From NCBI GenBank assembly GCA_036796975.1, contig DAIRBY010000025.1:1-44764 (forward strand): a stretch of DNA of 44,764 nt, read 5' to 3'. This DNA is from UBA8190 sp003453695 (GTDB lineage: Bacteria; Actinomycetota; Acidimicrobiia; Acidimicrobiales; UBA8190). The notes below the pieces were generated by a model that worked only from the letters and a program-made list of their open reading frames with translations, did not search any database and was not told where the DNA came from. Shown in pieces: positions 21,591 to 29,001 of the stretch (its first letter is position 1; every line of letters begins with the position of its first letter). Both the position numbers and the translations under genes were made by a program.

Positions 21591-21664
21591 TGCGCCTTGC
21601 ACGGATCGCGGCCGCCTTTGACGGTCGCTTGCGGGATCCTCCAGGCTCTAGAAGAGAGAGATCG

Positions 21665-22327
21665 TCATCCTTCGAGGTATCGCAGGACAGCGAGCACTCG
21701 TCGGTGGTCGGTAGATGTGGCCGGTAGGTTCAGCTTCGAGAAGATGTTGGCCACGTGCTTCTCTACGGCACCTTCCGAGATGACCAGACTCATGGCGACG
21801 GCCGAGTTGCTCCGGCCCTCAGCCATGAGTGCCAAGACCTCCCGCTCCCGGGCGCTCAAGTCGGCCAGTGTGTCGGTGCGACGAGAGGCACCCATCAGCT
21901 GGGTCACCACCTCGGGGTCAAGGGCGGTGCCTCCCGATGCCACCCGCACGAGCGCTTCCACGAAGTCCGTGACGTCGGCGACTCTGTCTTTGAGCAGGTA
22001 GCCGATTCCGGCGGCGCCTCCGGCCAGCAGCTCGGCTGCGTAGCGGGTTTCGACGTATTGGGAGAACACGAGAATCCCCACCTCGGGGTGGCTCCGGCGC
22101 AGCGCCAGGGCGGCTCGGAGCCCCTCGTCGGTGAATGTCGGAGGCATGCGGATGTCGACGACCGCCACGTCGGGGGGATCGACGGCCGCTGCCTGTTCCA
22201 ACCCGACGGCATCGCTCACCGCATGGGTCACGGTGAAGCCCCTGTCGGCGAGAAGCTGCACCAGGCCGTCGCGTAGGACGGCAGAGTCCTCGGCGATCAC
22301 CACGGTGATGGCGTCGGCGTCGGCCAT
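21665..22327 (-). CDS. NarL/LuxR-type response regulator
   Basis: The 220-residue product has a receiver domain (VVIAEDSAVLRDGL, phospho-acceptor Asp in VAVVDIRMPP, and KDRVADV for the conserved Lys) and a C-terminal LuxR-type helix-turn-helix (LSAREREVLALMAEGRSNSA, VEKHVANIFSKL). It acts with the kinase encoded just upstream; its ATG follows that gene's stop by two bases. The longer open frame reaches 23341, but the ATG at 22327 gives a standard length. Last gene of the ABC-two-component operon; its target is probably the operon itself. Confidence 0.93.
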   Translation of the reverse strand: MADADAITVVIAEDSAVLRDGLVQLLADRGFTVTHAVSDAVGLEQAAAVDPPDVAVVDIRMPPTFTDEGLRAALALRRSHPEVGILVFSQYVETRYAAELLAGGAAGIGYLLKDRVADVTDFVEALVRVASGGTALDPEVVTQLMGASRRTDTLADLSAREREVLALMAEGRSNSAVAMSLVISEGAVEKHVANIFSKLNLPATSTDHRRVLAVLRYLEG

Positions 22328-22329
22328 GC

Positions 22330-23670
22330 TCAAGAGCGCAAGGGAAGGTCCACCGTGACCGCGGTGGGACCACCAGGGGGGCTGGCGATGCTGAGGTGCC
22401 CGTCGACGGCGCCGACCCGGTCGCACAGCCCGGCCAGGCCGCTCGAGGACGAGCCGTCCCGGATGAGGGCGGCTCCACCTCGGCCGTTGTCGCGGACCAC
22501 GACCCGTAGCCACGGACCGTGCTGCGCGCAGGTCAACGAGGCCCGCGATGCATGAGCGTGCTGGGCCACGTTGGCGAGCAGTTCGGCGGCGCAGAAGTAG
22601 CTGATGGCTTCGATGACGCCGCTCGGCCGAGTCTGGATGTCCACCGTCACCTCGGTGGGGACCGGGCTGCGCGCCGCCAGCGTGGCGAGGGCGTTCTCGA
22701 GCCCGGTGTCGAGTGCCGGCGGGTGGATGCCCCGAGCCAGGTCCCGCAGGTCGGTAATGGCTTCCTTGGCCCCACGGTGCGCTTCGTCGAGGAGTCGGCG
22801 GACGGCCGCAAGATCGGTGGTCTGGTCCTTGTCGGGAAGGTGGTCGAGCTTCTCCCTGGCCTGGCCGAGGCGCATGGCCACGGCGACGAGCTGAGCCTGG
22901 GTTCCGTCGTGCAGGTCGCGTTCGATGCGCCGGAGGGTTTCGGTCGCCGCGTCGAGGGTCTTCGATCTCGACTCCTCGAGGCTTCTCACCCGTGACGCCG
23001 ATGCGCCGGGGCCGAGCAGGAGGTGCATCATCCACCGATCGAGGTAGACGACCAGCCTCATCGTCCACGGGGCGACGAAGAGCAACACCACCCCGGTGAG
23101 AAACACTCCCGCTCGGGCCGCCTGGTTGGGTCCAGGTCCGCCGGGATGGAGGAAGAAGCGGCCGAAGGCGCCGAACCTCGTCGAGGCGGTGGCACCGGTC
23201 AACGGCGAGGTGATTGCGAAGAGCGCTTCCACCCAGATGCTCAGCGCAAACCACACTCCCAAGAAGGTGAGTGGCACCTTGGCCACGAAGTAGCCCACCG
23301 CCCTCCAGGCGGCCGGGTCGACGAGCGCCGCCCGCAACCACCCGAAGAACCCCGGCCGGGGGGCGAAGGGCTCGGGATCGGAGATGTCCTCACCGAGCAG
23401 CGCCCAGGCGAGCGCCCGCTGCCACCGGCCCAGCCCTCGGGCGGCCCGCAGGCCACCGGCGAGGACCAGGACACCGACGAATCCAACGGTGAGGACAAGT
23501 CCGACGATGCCCAGCGCACCGAGGACGAAAGCCGCCGCACCGGCCAGGACGGAACTGACGAAGAAGTATCCCAACTCCGCCCAGCTGCGTCGGTGGAACG
23601 GCTCGTGCCCGATGCGGTTGAGCAGGAGCTTGGTCTGGTCAGCTCGCTCCTGGGGGATCTGAATCTGCAC
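22330..23670 (-). CDS. Membrane sensor histidine kinase (HisKA_3/NarX type)
   Basis: The 446-residue product has a sensor part with four or more membrane segments (about 30-220), a HisKA_3 dimerisation block with the phospho-acceptor His (RRIERDLHDGTQAQLVAVAM), and an ATPase domain with ELLANVAQHAHAS (N box) and VRDNGRGGA (G1). It autophosphorylates and passes the phosphate to the adjacent NarL-type regulator. The GTG start is 23 bases after the permease stop. With the ABC genes upstream it forms a four-gene operon similar to those that sense cell-envelope antibiotics, but the signal is unknown. Confidence 0.93.
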   Translation of the reverse strand: MQIQIPQERADQTKLLLNRIGHEPFHRRSWAELGYFFVSSVLAGAAAFVLGALGIVGLVLTVGFVGVLVLAGGLRAARGLGRWQRALAWALLGEDISDPEPFAPRPGFFGWLRAALVDPAAWRAVGYFVAKVPLTFLGVWFALSIWVEALFAITSPLTGATASTRFGAFGRFFLHPGGPGPNQAARAGVFLTGVVLLFVAPWTMRLVVYLDRWMMHLLLGPGASASRVRSLEESRSKTLDAATETLRRIERDLHDGTQAQLVAVAMRLGQAREKLDHLPDKDQTTDLAAVRRLLDEAHRGAKEAITDLRDLARGIHPPALDTGLENALATLAARSPVPTEVTVDIQTRPSGVIEAISYFCAAELLANVAQHAHASRASLTCAQHGPWLRVVVRDNGRGGAALIRDGSSSSGLAGLCDRVGAVDGHLSIASPPGGPTAVTVDLPLRS

Positions 23671-23693
23671 TCAGCCCCCTCAACGGCCCCGCT

Positions 23694-24494
23694 TCAAGCG
23701 TCCCGTCTCACGAACAGCGCGGCGCCGGCGACCAGGGCGATAGCGGCGTAGACGGCCATCAGCAACAACCCTACGCCTGGTGACAACGGGCTAACCCCTC
23801 CCGGCCCGCCCTGACTGACCGTCGCCATAACCGAGTTGGTGAGGATCATCGTCGGGAGGTAGCGAACATCGGGTTGGGAGATGGCGTGCATCACGAGGGG
23901 GAGCACGAAGACGACGCCGGCGAAGGTGGCGATAGCGGCGGCGGTGTTCCGACAGATCAGCCCGAAACCGAACGCCAGCAGGGCCAGAAGCGAGATGAAC
24001 AACCCGGTCATGAAGACGGCCCGAAATGCACCTGGCGATCCCAGATTCGCCGAGGGAAGTCCCCGCCCGGAAAGGATTGCCTCCCCGAGCAGGAACGAAG
24101 CGAAGCTGAGGAGCTCGCAGAAGACCACCGTGGCCACGGCGGTGACGCCGATCTTGGCCGCCAGGAGTATTGGGCGTCTCGGCGTAGCTGACAGGGTGGC
24201 GCGCATGGTTCCACTGGAGTACTCGGCGGTGATGAGCAACGCTCCGAACACGCCGGCTGTCAGGCCGGCGGCGACCATGCCGGTCAGGGCTTCTTGGGTG
24301 GCGTCGAAACCGATGCCGTTGAACACGGGGTGGGCGTTGGCGGTGACCAGTGCCGTCACCAGTAATCCGGCGACGACGGTCAGGGCGACGGTGATGGCTG
24401 TCGACGGCAAGGTCATGGCCTTCATGATCTCGGCCCGGACCACGTGCCTGAGGCGGTAGTGCCCCATCGGGACAGTCTGGATGACCTGAGACAT
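23694..24494 (-). CDS. ABC-2 type transporter permease
   Basis: The 266-residue product has about six membrane segments, a basic cytoplasmic N-terminus (HYRLRHVVRAEIMKAMTLP), and the ABC-2 style motif near segment 2 (FGALLITAEYSSGTMRATLS) with a Glu-Tyr pair and Arg, typical of permeases of the bacitracin-exporter type. The ATG is 5 bases after the ATPase gene stop. A longer frame extends to 24947, but its extra part overlaps the ATPase gene and is basic, so the shorter start is right. It probably exports a peptide or lipid-linked compound. Confidence 0.9.
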   Translation of the reverse strand: MSQVIQTVPMGHYRLRHVVRAEIMKAMTLPSTAITVALTVVAGLLVTALVTANAHPVFNGIGFDATQEALTGMVAAGLTAGVFGALLITAEYSSGTMRATLSATPRRPILLAAKIGVTAVATVVFCELLSFASFLLGEAILSGRGLPSANLGSPGAFRAVFMTGLFISLLALLAFGFGLICRNTAAAIATFAGVVFVLPLVMHAISQPDVRYLPTMILTNSVMATVSQGGPGGVSPLSPGVGLLLMAVYAAIALVAGAALFVRRDA

Positions 24495-24499
24495 CTCGA

Positions 24500-25438
24500 T
24501 TACTCCTCCTGGCCGGTAGCGCCCGCCCTGGCCATCGTCGACGGGCGGTACTCCACCTCGTCCTGGGTCAGTTCCATGAAGGCGTCCTCCAACGACGCTG
24601 TGATGGGTGCGAGCTCGTATATCCGGAGGCCCTGGCGTGTCGCCAGGTCGCCGATCTGCGCTGCTGTGAGTCCCTCGACGGTGAGGGAGTCGCCGTCCGC
24701 CTCTTGGACGTTGGCCCCAACAGAAATGAGCGCTGCGGTGAATGCGGCCGGGTCGGGCGTCACCAGCTTGACCGCAGAGCGTCCACTCCGGCCTACGAAG
24801 TCGGCCACACTGGTTTCGGCGATCAACCGACCCCGACCGATCACCACCAGTCGATCGGCGGTAAGAGACATCTCGCTTATGAGGTGGCTCGAGACGAACA
24901 CGGTGCGACCTTCCGCAGCGAGAGCGCGGAGGAACAGACGGACCCAACGGATGCCCTCAGGATCGAGACCGTTCACGGGCTCGTCGAAGAGCAACACCCC
25001 GGGATCGCCAAGAAGAGTGGCGGCCATGCCGAGGCGCTGGCCCATGCCCAGCGAGAACTTCCCGGCTCGCCGTTCGGCGACGGAGCTCAACCCGACCTGG
25101 TCGAGGACCTCGTCGACCCGGCGGAGCGGGATGTCGTTGGTTGCCGCAAGCCAGCGCAGGTGGTTACGAGCCCGGCGAGCGGGGTGGAACGCCTTGGCGT
25201 CGAGAAGGCCGCCAACCTCCCGCAGGGGCCAGGCCAACTGGGAGAAGGACTTGCCGTTGATCAGAGCCGACCCCGAGTCTGGGGCGTCGAGACCCATGAT
25301 CATGCGCATCGTCGTGGACTTGCCCGACCCGTTCGGCCCGAGGAACCCGGTGACCTCACCGGGTGGGACCTCGAAGGTGAGGTTATCCACCGCCGTCTGC
25401 ATCCCGTAGTGCTTTGTCAGAGAGTGTGCCGTGATCAT
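24500..25438 (-). CDS. ABC transporter ATPase (BcrA-like)
   Basis: The 312-residue product has Walker A (GPNGSGKSTT), the signature motif SLGMGQRLGMAA (in place of the usual LSGGQ), Walker B (VLLFDEPVNGLDPEG), and the His loop (VFVSSHLISE). It belongs to the drug- and antibiotic-export ATPase group and energises the permease encoded 5 bases downstream. The frame also has a TTG three bases earlier, but the ATG at 25438 is the better start. First gene of the four-gene ABC-histidine kinase-response regulator operon. Confidence 0.94.
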   Translation of the reverse strand: MITAHSLTKHYGMQTAVDNLTFEVPPGEVTGFLGPNGSGKSTTMRMIMGLDAPDSGSALINGKSFSQLAWPLREVGGLLDAKAFHPARRARNHLRWLAATNDIPLRRVDEVLDQVGLSSVAERRAGKFSLGMGQRLGMAATLLGDPGVLLFDEPVNGLDPEGIRWVRLFLRALAAEGRTVFVSSHLISEMSLTADRLVVIGRGRLIAETSVADFVGRSGRSAVKLVTPDPAAFTAALISVGANVQEADGDSLTVEGLTAAQIGDLATRQGLRIYELAPITASLEDAFMELTQDEVEYRPSTMARAGATGQEE

Positions 25439-25760
25439 CAAGACGCACGTTAAGAGTCGTGCGCGCTCGACGGAATGCCGCCAGTCGGCGTCTTTCGCGT
25501 GGGGTTAGCACCAGCGCAAGGTGGGGCTAACCCGAATTGCCCTGGGCAGTCCATCCGGTTCTGGCGGATGGGGTGGCTGGCTCTCGACATCGCCGGGGCG
25601 GCGCCGATCGGTTCCTTGCACGCTGCTAAGGACCAATGACAGGACAACCTTTCTTCTTCGCCCGGCTGCGGCCCTGGGTGTCGGGCCACGGAGTTACCCG
25701 ATCGATTCGTCGGGCGTGCGTTGTTTTAGTGCCTGAGTCCCCCCTTCCGATCTCTCGAAC
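25439..25760. other. Intergenic stretch upstream of the ABC operon, with a hairpin
   Basis: GGGTTAGC (25502-25509) and GCTAACCC (25526-25533) form a perfect 8-bp inverted repeat, and the loop can pair further (ACC with GGT). It lies about 65 bases before the ABC operon start and could be its operator or attenuator. No good promoter and no supported gene is seen; a 79-codon frame here (25450-25689) matches nothing I know. Confidence 0.45.
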
Positions 25761-26330
25761 ATGGAGGGTGGCTCCGTCTGGCAGCGTGAGAAGCGCGCCG
25801 TCGCCGGACTGTGTGCGATCGCCGTGTTGTCACCGATCGTGACGGGACTGTGGGTGACGCGGGCCAACGCCGCCGACACGTCGCCCTCCGACACCTCATC
25901 GACGTTGGTACTGCCTGCTTCGACCACCCCTCCGCCGCCCACCCCCCCCGCCACCGCGCCGCCCCCGCCGCCGCCCACCACCACCACAGCGCCCCCGCCG
26001 CCGCCCACCGTCACAGCGGCGGTGAACACCCTGCCCGCACGCGGTGAAGCGACGGCGTGGGGATGCGGTCCGGCCCTGGCCTACATGCGGGCCTACGCCG
26101 ATCCCAGCTTCCAGCTGGTGTGCCCGGGCGACGCACAAGGGCACCAGGCCGTCACCTGCTTCGGCCAGGCCCCCTGCGCTCCCGGGCAACGGATGATCGC
26201 CATCGCCGATCCGTGCCCCGCCGCCTACATGAACGAGGCCCACAACTCCTGGGTCCTCGACCACGAAGCGACCGGGTCTCCCATTCCCGACGGCAGCACG
26301 GCCATCGACCCCTACGGGTACTGCACCTGA
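25761..26330 (+). CDS. Secreted Pro/Thr-linker protein with small Cys-rich domain, function unknown
   Basis: The 189-residue product has a signal sequence (VAGLCAIAVLSPIVTGLWVT with RANA-A as a likely cleavage site), then a Pro/Thr linker at about residues 50-88 made of near-repeats of APPPPPP-TTT. The C-terminal domain of about 100 residues has six Cys (GCGPALAYM, LVCPGDAQGHQAVTC, APC, DPCPAAYMNEAHNSW, YGYC). That pattern recurs, to my memory, in secreted proteins of actinobacteria and looks disulfide-stabilised. Function unknown. The linker DNA is an almost pure C/G repeat. Start ATG at 25761; no strong ribosome site. Confidence 0.75.
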   Translation: MEGGSVWQREKRAVAGLCAIAVLSPIVTGLWVTRANAADTSPSDTSSTLVLPASTTPPPPTPPATAPPPPPPTTTTAPPPPPTVTAAVNTLPARGEATAWGCGPALAYMRAYADPSFQLVCPGDAQGHQAVTCFGQAPCAPGQRMIAIADPCPAAYMNEAHNSWVLDHEATGSPIPDGSTAIDPYGYCT

Positions 26331-26484
26331 GCCACGCACGCTCTTCTCGTCCCCGCACTACGTCTCTCGGCCCGATCGAATCCATCCGCAGCGCCCCTAA
26401 TATCCGGGGCATCAGCTGCAGGGACGATTCAGGCTGCGGACGCCGAACGCATGTCCCGTCGCCTGGGCCCACGAGGAGAGCTAC

Positions 26485-26931
26485 ATGCGCACACCGGACC
26501 GGGTGATCGACGTTGGGACATGGATGCTCGAAAACGGCCACAGGGCCCTGCTCAAGCTCAGCGGCGGCCGATTTCCAAAGCGTCTTCTCGGCATGCATGC
26601 AGTACAACTGGTCACCATCGGTCGAAGGACCGGTGAACGGCGCCCGACGCTTCTGAGCGCGCCCGTGTACGAGGAGAACCGTGTCGTGCTCGTGGCGTCC
26701 AAGGGTGGCTACCAGGACCATCCCCAGTGGTACAAGAACCTGGCGGCAAACCCCGCTGTGGAGATCACGGTCGATGGTCGCACCCGAGCTATGCGTGCCC
26801 GGACCGCCACGCCGGAGGAGCGAGAAGCGCTCTGGCCCACCATCGTGGCCACCTACAAGGGCTATGCGGGGTACCAGGCCAACACCGCCCGCCAAATCCC
26901 TGTGGTGATCTGCGAACCGCTCTCGGGCTAG
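26485..26931 (+). CDS. Deazaflavin (F420)-dependent nitroreductase family oxidoreductase (DDN-like)
   Basis: The 148-residue product matches the DDN/F420H2-dependent quinone reductase family: LVTIGRRTGERRPTLLSAPV, VLVASKGGYQDHPQWYKNL (with NPAVEI following), and the C-terminal block YAGYQANTARQIPVV. These enzymes use reduced F420 to reduce quinones or nitro-compounds, often at the membrane. A good ribosome site (GAGGAG) lies 6 bases before the ATG. F420 use points to an actinobacterial host. It stands alone between the secreted protein and the second integrase fragment. Confidence 0.93.
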   Translation: MRTPDRVIDVGTWMLENGHRALLKLSGGRFPKRLLGMHAVQLVTIGRRTGERRPTLLSAPVYEENRVVLVASKGGYQDHPQWYKNLAANPAVEITVDGRTRAMRARTATPEEREALWPTIVATYKGYAGYQANTARQIPVVICEPLSG

Positions 26932-26937
26932 AGGGTC

Positions 26938-27370
26938 TCATATTGCTAGCTCGCCGTGGTCCAGGCGAACGGAACTCCGTGCCTTGGCACCGGGCTCCTT
27001 TTGCGAGGCGCCCACCAGGGATGTGCGATCTTGGTGCCGGTGGAGCCTACGGGCCCGCAGGTAGCGCCCCAGCGCGTCTGAGGTCCTCGGTCCGAAAGGG
27101 ACCGTCCGACGACGACGGCCCTTCCCGATGACCGTCACCGTTGCTCGCTCCACGTCGAGGTCGACGAGCCCGACGTCGGTCACCTCCGACAGCCGAGCGC
27201 CCGAGTCGATCACGAGCCTGAAGGGCCCGATCCGGATGTCTTCGAGCTCCTCGCCCTCGCACGCCCCCGACAGCTCCCGCAGATCGTCGTCGGCCACCAC
27301 CGGCACGGGGCGCTCGGGGATCTTCGGCGTCCCCACGTGGGCCATGGAAGACGACGGGATGGTCCCGCGG
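26938..27370 (-). pseudogene. Truncated tyrosine recombinase/integrase, copy 2 (middle part)
   Basis: On the minus strand the segment around 27360-27190 encodes a stretch nearly identical to copy 1 (TPKIPERPVPVVAD, then DLREL, then IDSGARLS), and then continues into the catalytic region copy 1 lost (VTDVGLVDLDVERATVTVIG, GKGRRRRTVPFG). It breaks before the His-x-x-Arg and Tyr blocks, and its upstream end stops at the position of the core-binding domain end. It has one codon fewer than copy 1 in the helix before the catalytic Arg. It cannot be active. DNA identity to 16358-16540 is high by eye. Confidence 0.82.
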
Positions 27371-27474
27371 CGCGACATCTGGGCACTCCCTGCCGAGGAC
27401 CGAGGGCGGTCGACATCCCGAGAACAACTTTGTCGTCCGTCGAGGAGTGCACACGCCGTCCTCGGGAGCCGTCG

Positions 27475-27503
27475 TTGACAGGACCTGACGTCTGTGTCAC
27501 AGT
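27475..27503 (+). promoter_or_regulatory. Weak promoter candidate before the Asn-rich secreted protein gene
   Basis: TTGACA at 27475 is followed after 17 bases by CACAGT, a poor -10. It lies about 100 bases before the GTG at 27606. No better candidate is seen in the 235 bases between the integrase remnant and this gene. Confidence 0.3.
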
Positions 27504-27605
27504 CCGGCGTGGTGCCGGCGGTGGCACCACGGAGTCGGTGGCCAGCGGGGGGCCGGCCGTTTCGGCTGTTGTCCTCCGGCTTCGGCGGCGGAAGGGGACG
27601 GCGGC

Positions 27606-28991
27606 GTGTTTGCTGGCAAGCGGATGCCATTCGTCGCGCTCGGCGTCGGGGCGCTCGGCGTGGTGGCGGCGTGGGCCGGAGTGGCGGCGGCCTCCAGTGG
27701 CGGCGGCTACTACCAGGGTCAGCAGGACTGCTCGCTGAGCTCGTCGAGCTGGGCCTCACCCGACGGGGTGACCGAGCCCGGCTGTCACGCCTTCGCCGTG
27801 AACGTGGAGAGCGGCAACACGACCAACGGCGACGCCAACGGGACCAACACCCGCTACGCCGAGTGGGGGGCCAACGAGGAGCCGCTCCAGTCCTCCAACC
27901 CGACGCTCACCGAGATTGGGGACCCGGGCACGCCAGACGAGCCGCACGCCGGGTGCGTGGCGGTCAACACCGACGGGACCGGGGGCGGCACCGGCGTCGG
28001 TTGCGGCAACAACCCCAACGGCACCGGCTTCGAGTGGAACTACGACACGTACCAGTTCTACTGCCCGATCTTCCACATGGTCCCGGCCCAGAGCGTGGGC
28101 GTGCTCTACCAGTGCGACAACTGGCCCAACCAGCCCGTCGGCGACCAGACTCTCAATCCGAGCGTGGACAACGGCGGCAAGAACGCCCTCGTCGACCCCC
28201 AGGACCCGGCGAACAGCAGCCTGTTCACCCAGGGACTTCTCGTGTACATCGGCGCCACCGACAACCTGGACAACGGCGAGCACGACGGGTTCGACGGACT
28301 GAACAACACCGACGGGGCCTTGAACGGCAACTCCGACGGCGGGGCGGTCACCTTCTCGCTGACCCCACAGGGGATCATGGCCGCCCCGACGGCGACCCAC
28401 CCGGAGGGACTGGCCAACGCCTCCTACGGGTTCTGCACCGACGGGATCTGCAACGGCGCCACCACCCAGCAGCAGACCATCTACTACGGCTGCTATTCCT
28501 CCACCAACCCCCAGGACCAGTCCTGGGTCAACAACCAGGTCGACACCGCCGGCGCACCGGGCAACAACTCGGCTGACGACTCGTGCACCTCGGGCACCCC
28601 CGAGAGCACCAATGCCTACAAGAACAACACGCCGGCGTCCACGCAGGAATCGAGCGGCTGCTCGAGCGGGGGGCCGGCGTCGAGCGAGACGGCCTGCTAC
28701 ACCAACCAGAACGGCACCAACAACACGAGCGGCGCCAACGGCTATCGCTCGAGCACGCCCCAGCAGGTCAACACCGAGCCCGGGGTGCAGACCTACCAGG
28801 ACCCCGACCCTCAGCGCTCGCCCATCCTGGCCATGCCCGGGATCTACACCGGCACGTGCGGCGTCTATTTCAACGACGGCGGCGGCGCCGGCTACCCGGG
28901 CACCACCGGGCTCGACCTCGGCTACCTGATCGGACCCGGCTCGTCGTACGTGAACACCAACGACGCCCCCGTGAACAACAGCGGCTGCTGA
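27606..28991 (+). CDS. Secreted Asn/Gly/Ser-rich protein, function unknown
   Basis: The 461-residue product has a signal peptide (ALGVGALGVVAAWAGVAAAS) and no membrane segment afterwards. The mature part is rich in Asn, Gly, Thr and Ser, with about 15 Cys likely forming disulfides, as in YQCDNWPNQ, GFCTDGICNG and YYGCYSS. Acidic Asn/Asp runs (DNLDNGEHDGFDGLNNTDG) resemble calcium-binding loops. I do not recognise a family. The start is GTG at 27606, or ATG at 27624. The next gene starts 10 bases after its stop, so it is transcribed with the secreted propeller protein. It may be a surface-layer or adhesion-type protein, but this is a guess. Confidence 0.8.
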   Translation: MFAGKRMPFVALGVGALGVVAAWAGVAAASSGGGYYQGQQDCSLSSSSWASPDGVTEPGCHAFAVNVESGNTTNGDANGTNTRYAEWGANEEPLQSSNPTLTEIGDPGTPDEPHAGCVAVNTDGTGGGTGVGCGNNPNGTGFEWNYDTYQFYCPIFHMVPAQSVGVLYQCDNWPNQPVGDQTLNPSVDNGGKNALVDPQDPANSSLFTQGLLVYIGATDNLDNGEHDGFDGLNNTDGALNGNSDGGAVTFSLTPQGIMAAPTATHPEGLANASYGFCTDGICNGATTQQQTIYYGCYSSTNPQDQSWVNNQVDTAGAPGNNSADDSCTSGTPESTNAYKNNTPASTQESSGCSSGGPASSETACYTNQNGTNNTSGANGYRSSTPQQVNTEPGVQTYQDPDPQRSPILAMPGIYTGTCGVYFNDGGGAGYPGTTGLDLGYLIGPGSSYVNTNDAPVNNSGC

Positions 28992-29001
28992 GGGCGCCGT
29001 C

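Noticed and set aside
25450..25689. 79-codon minus-strand frame before the ABC operon
   Set aside because: No ribosome site or recognisable motif; it covers the hairpin at 25502-25533.
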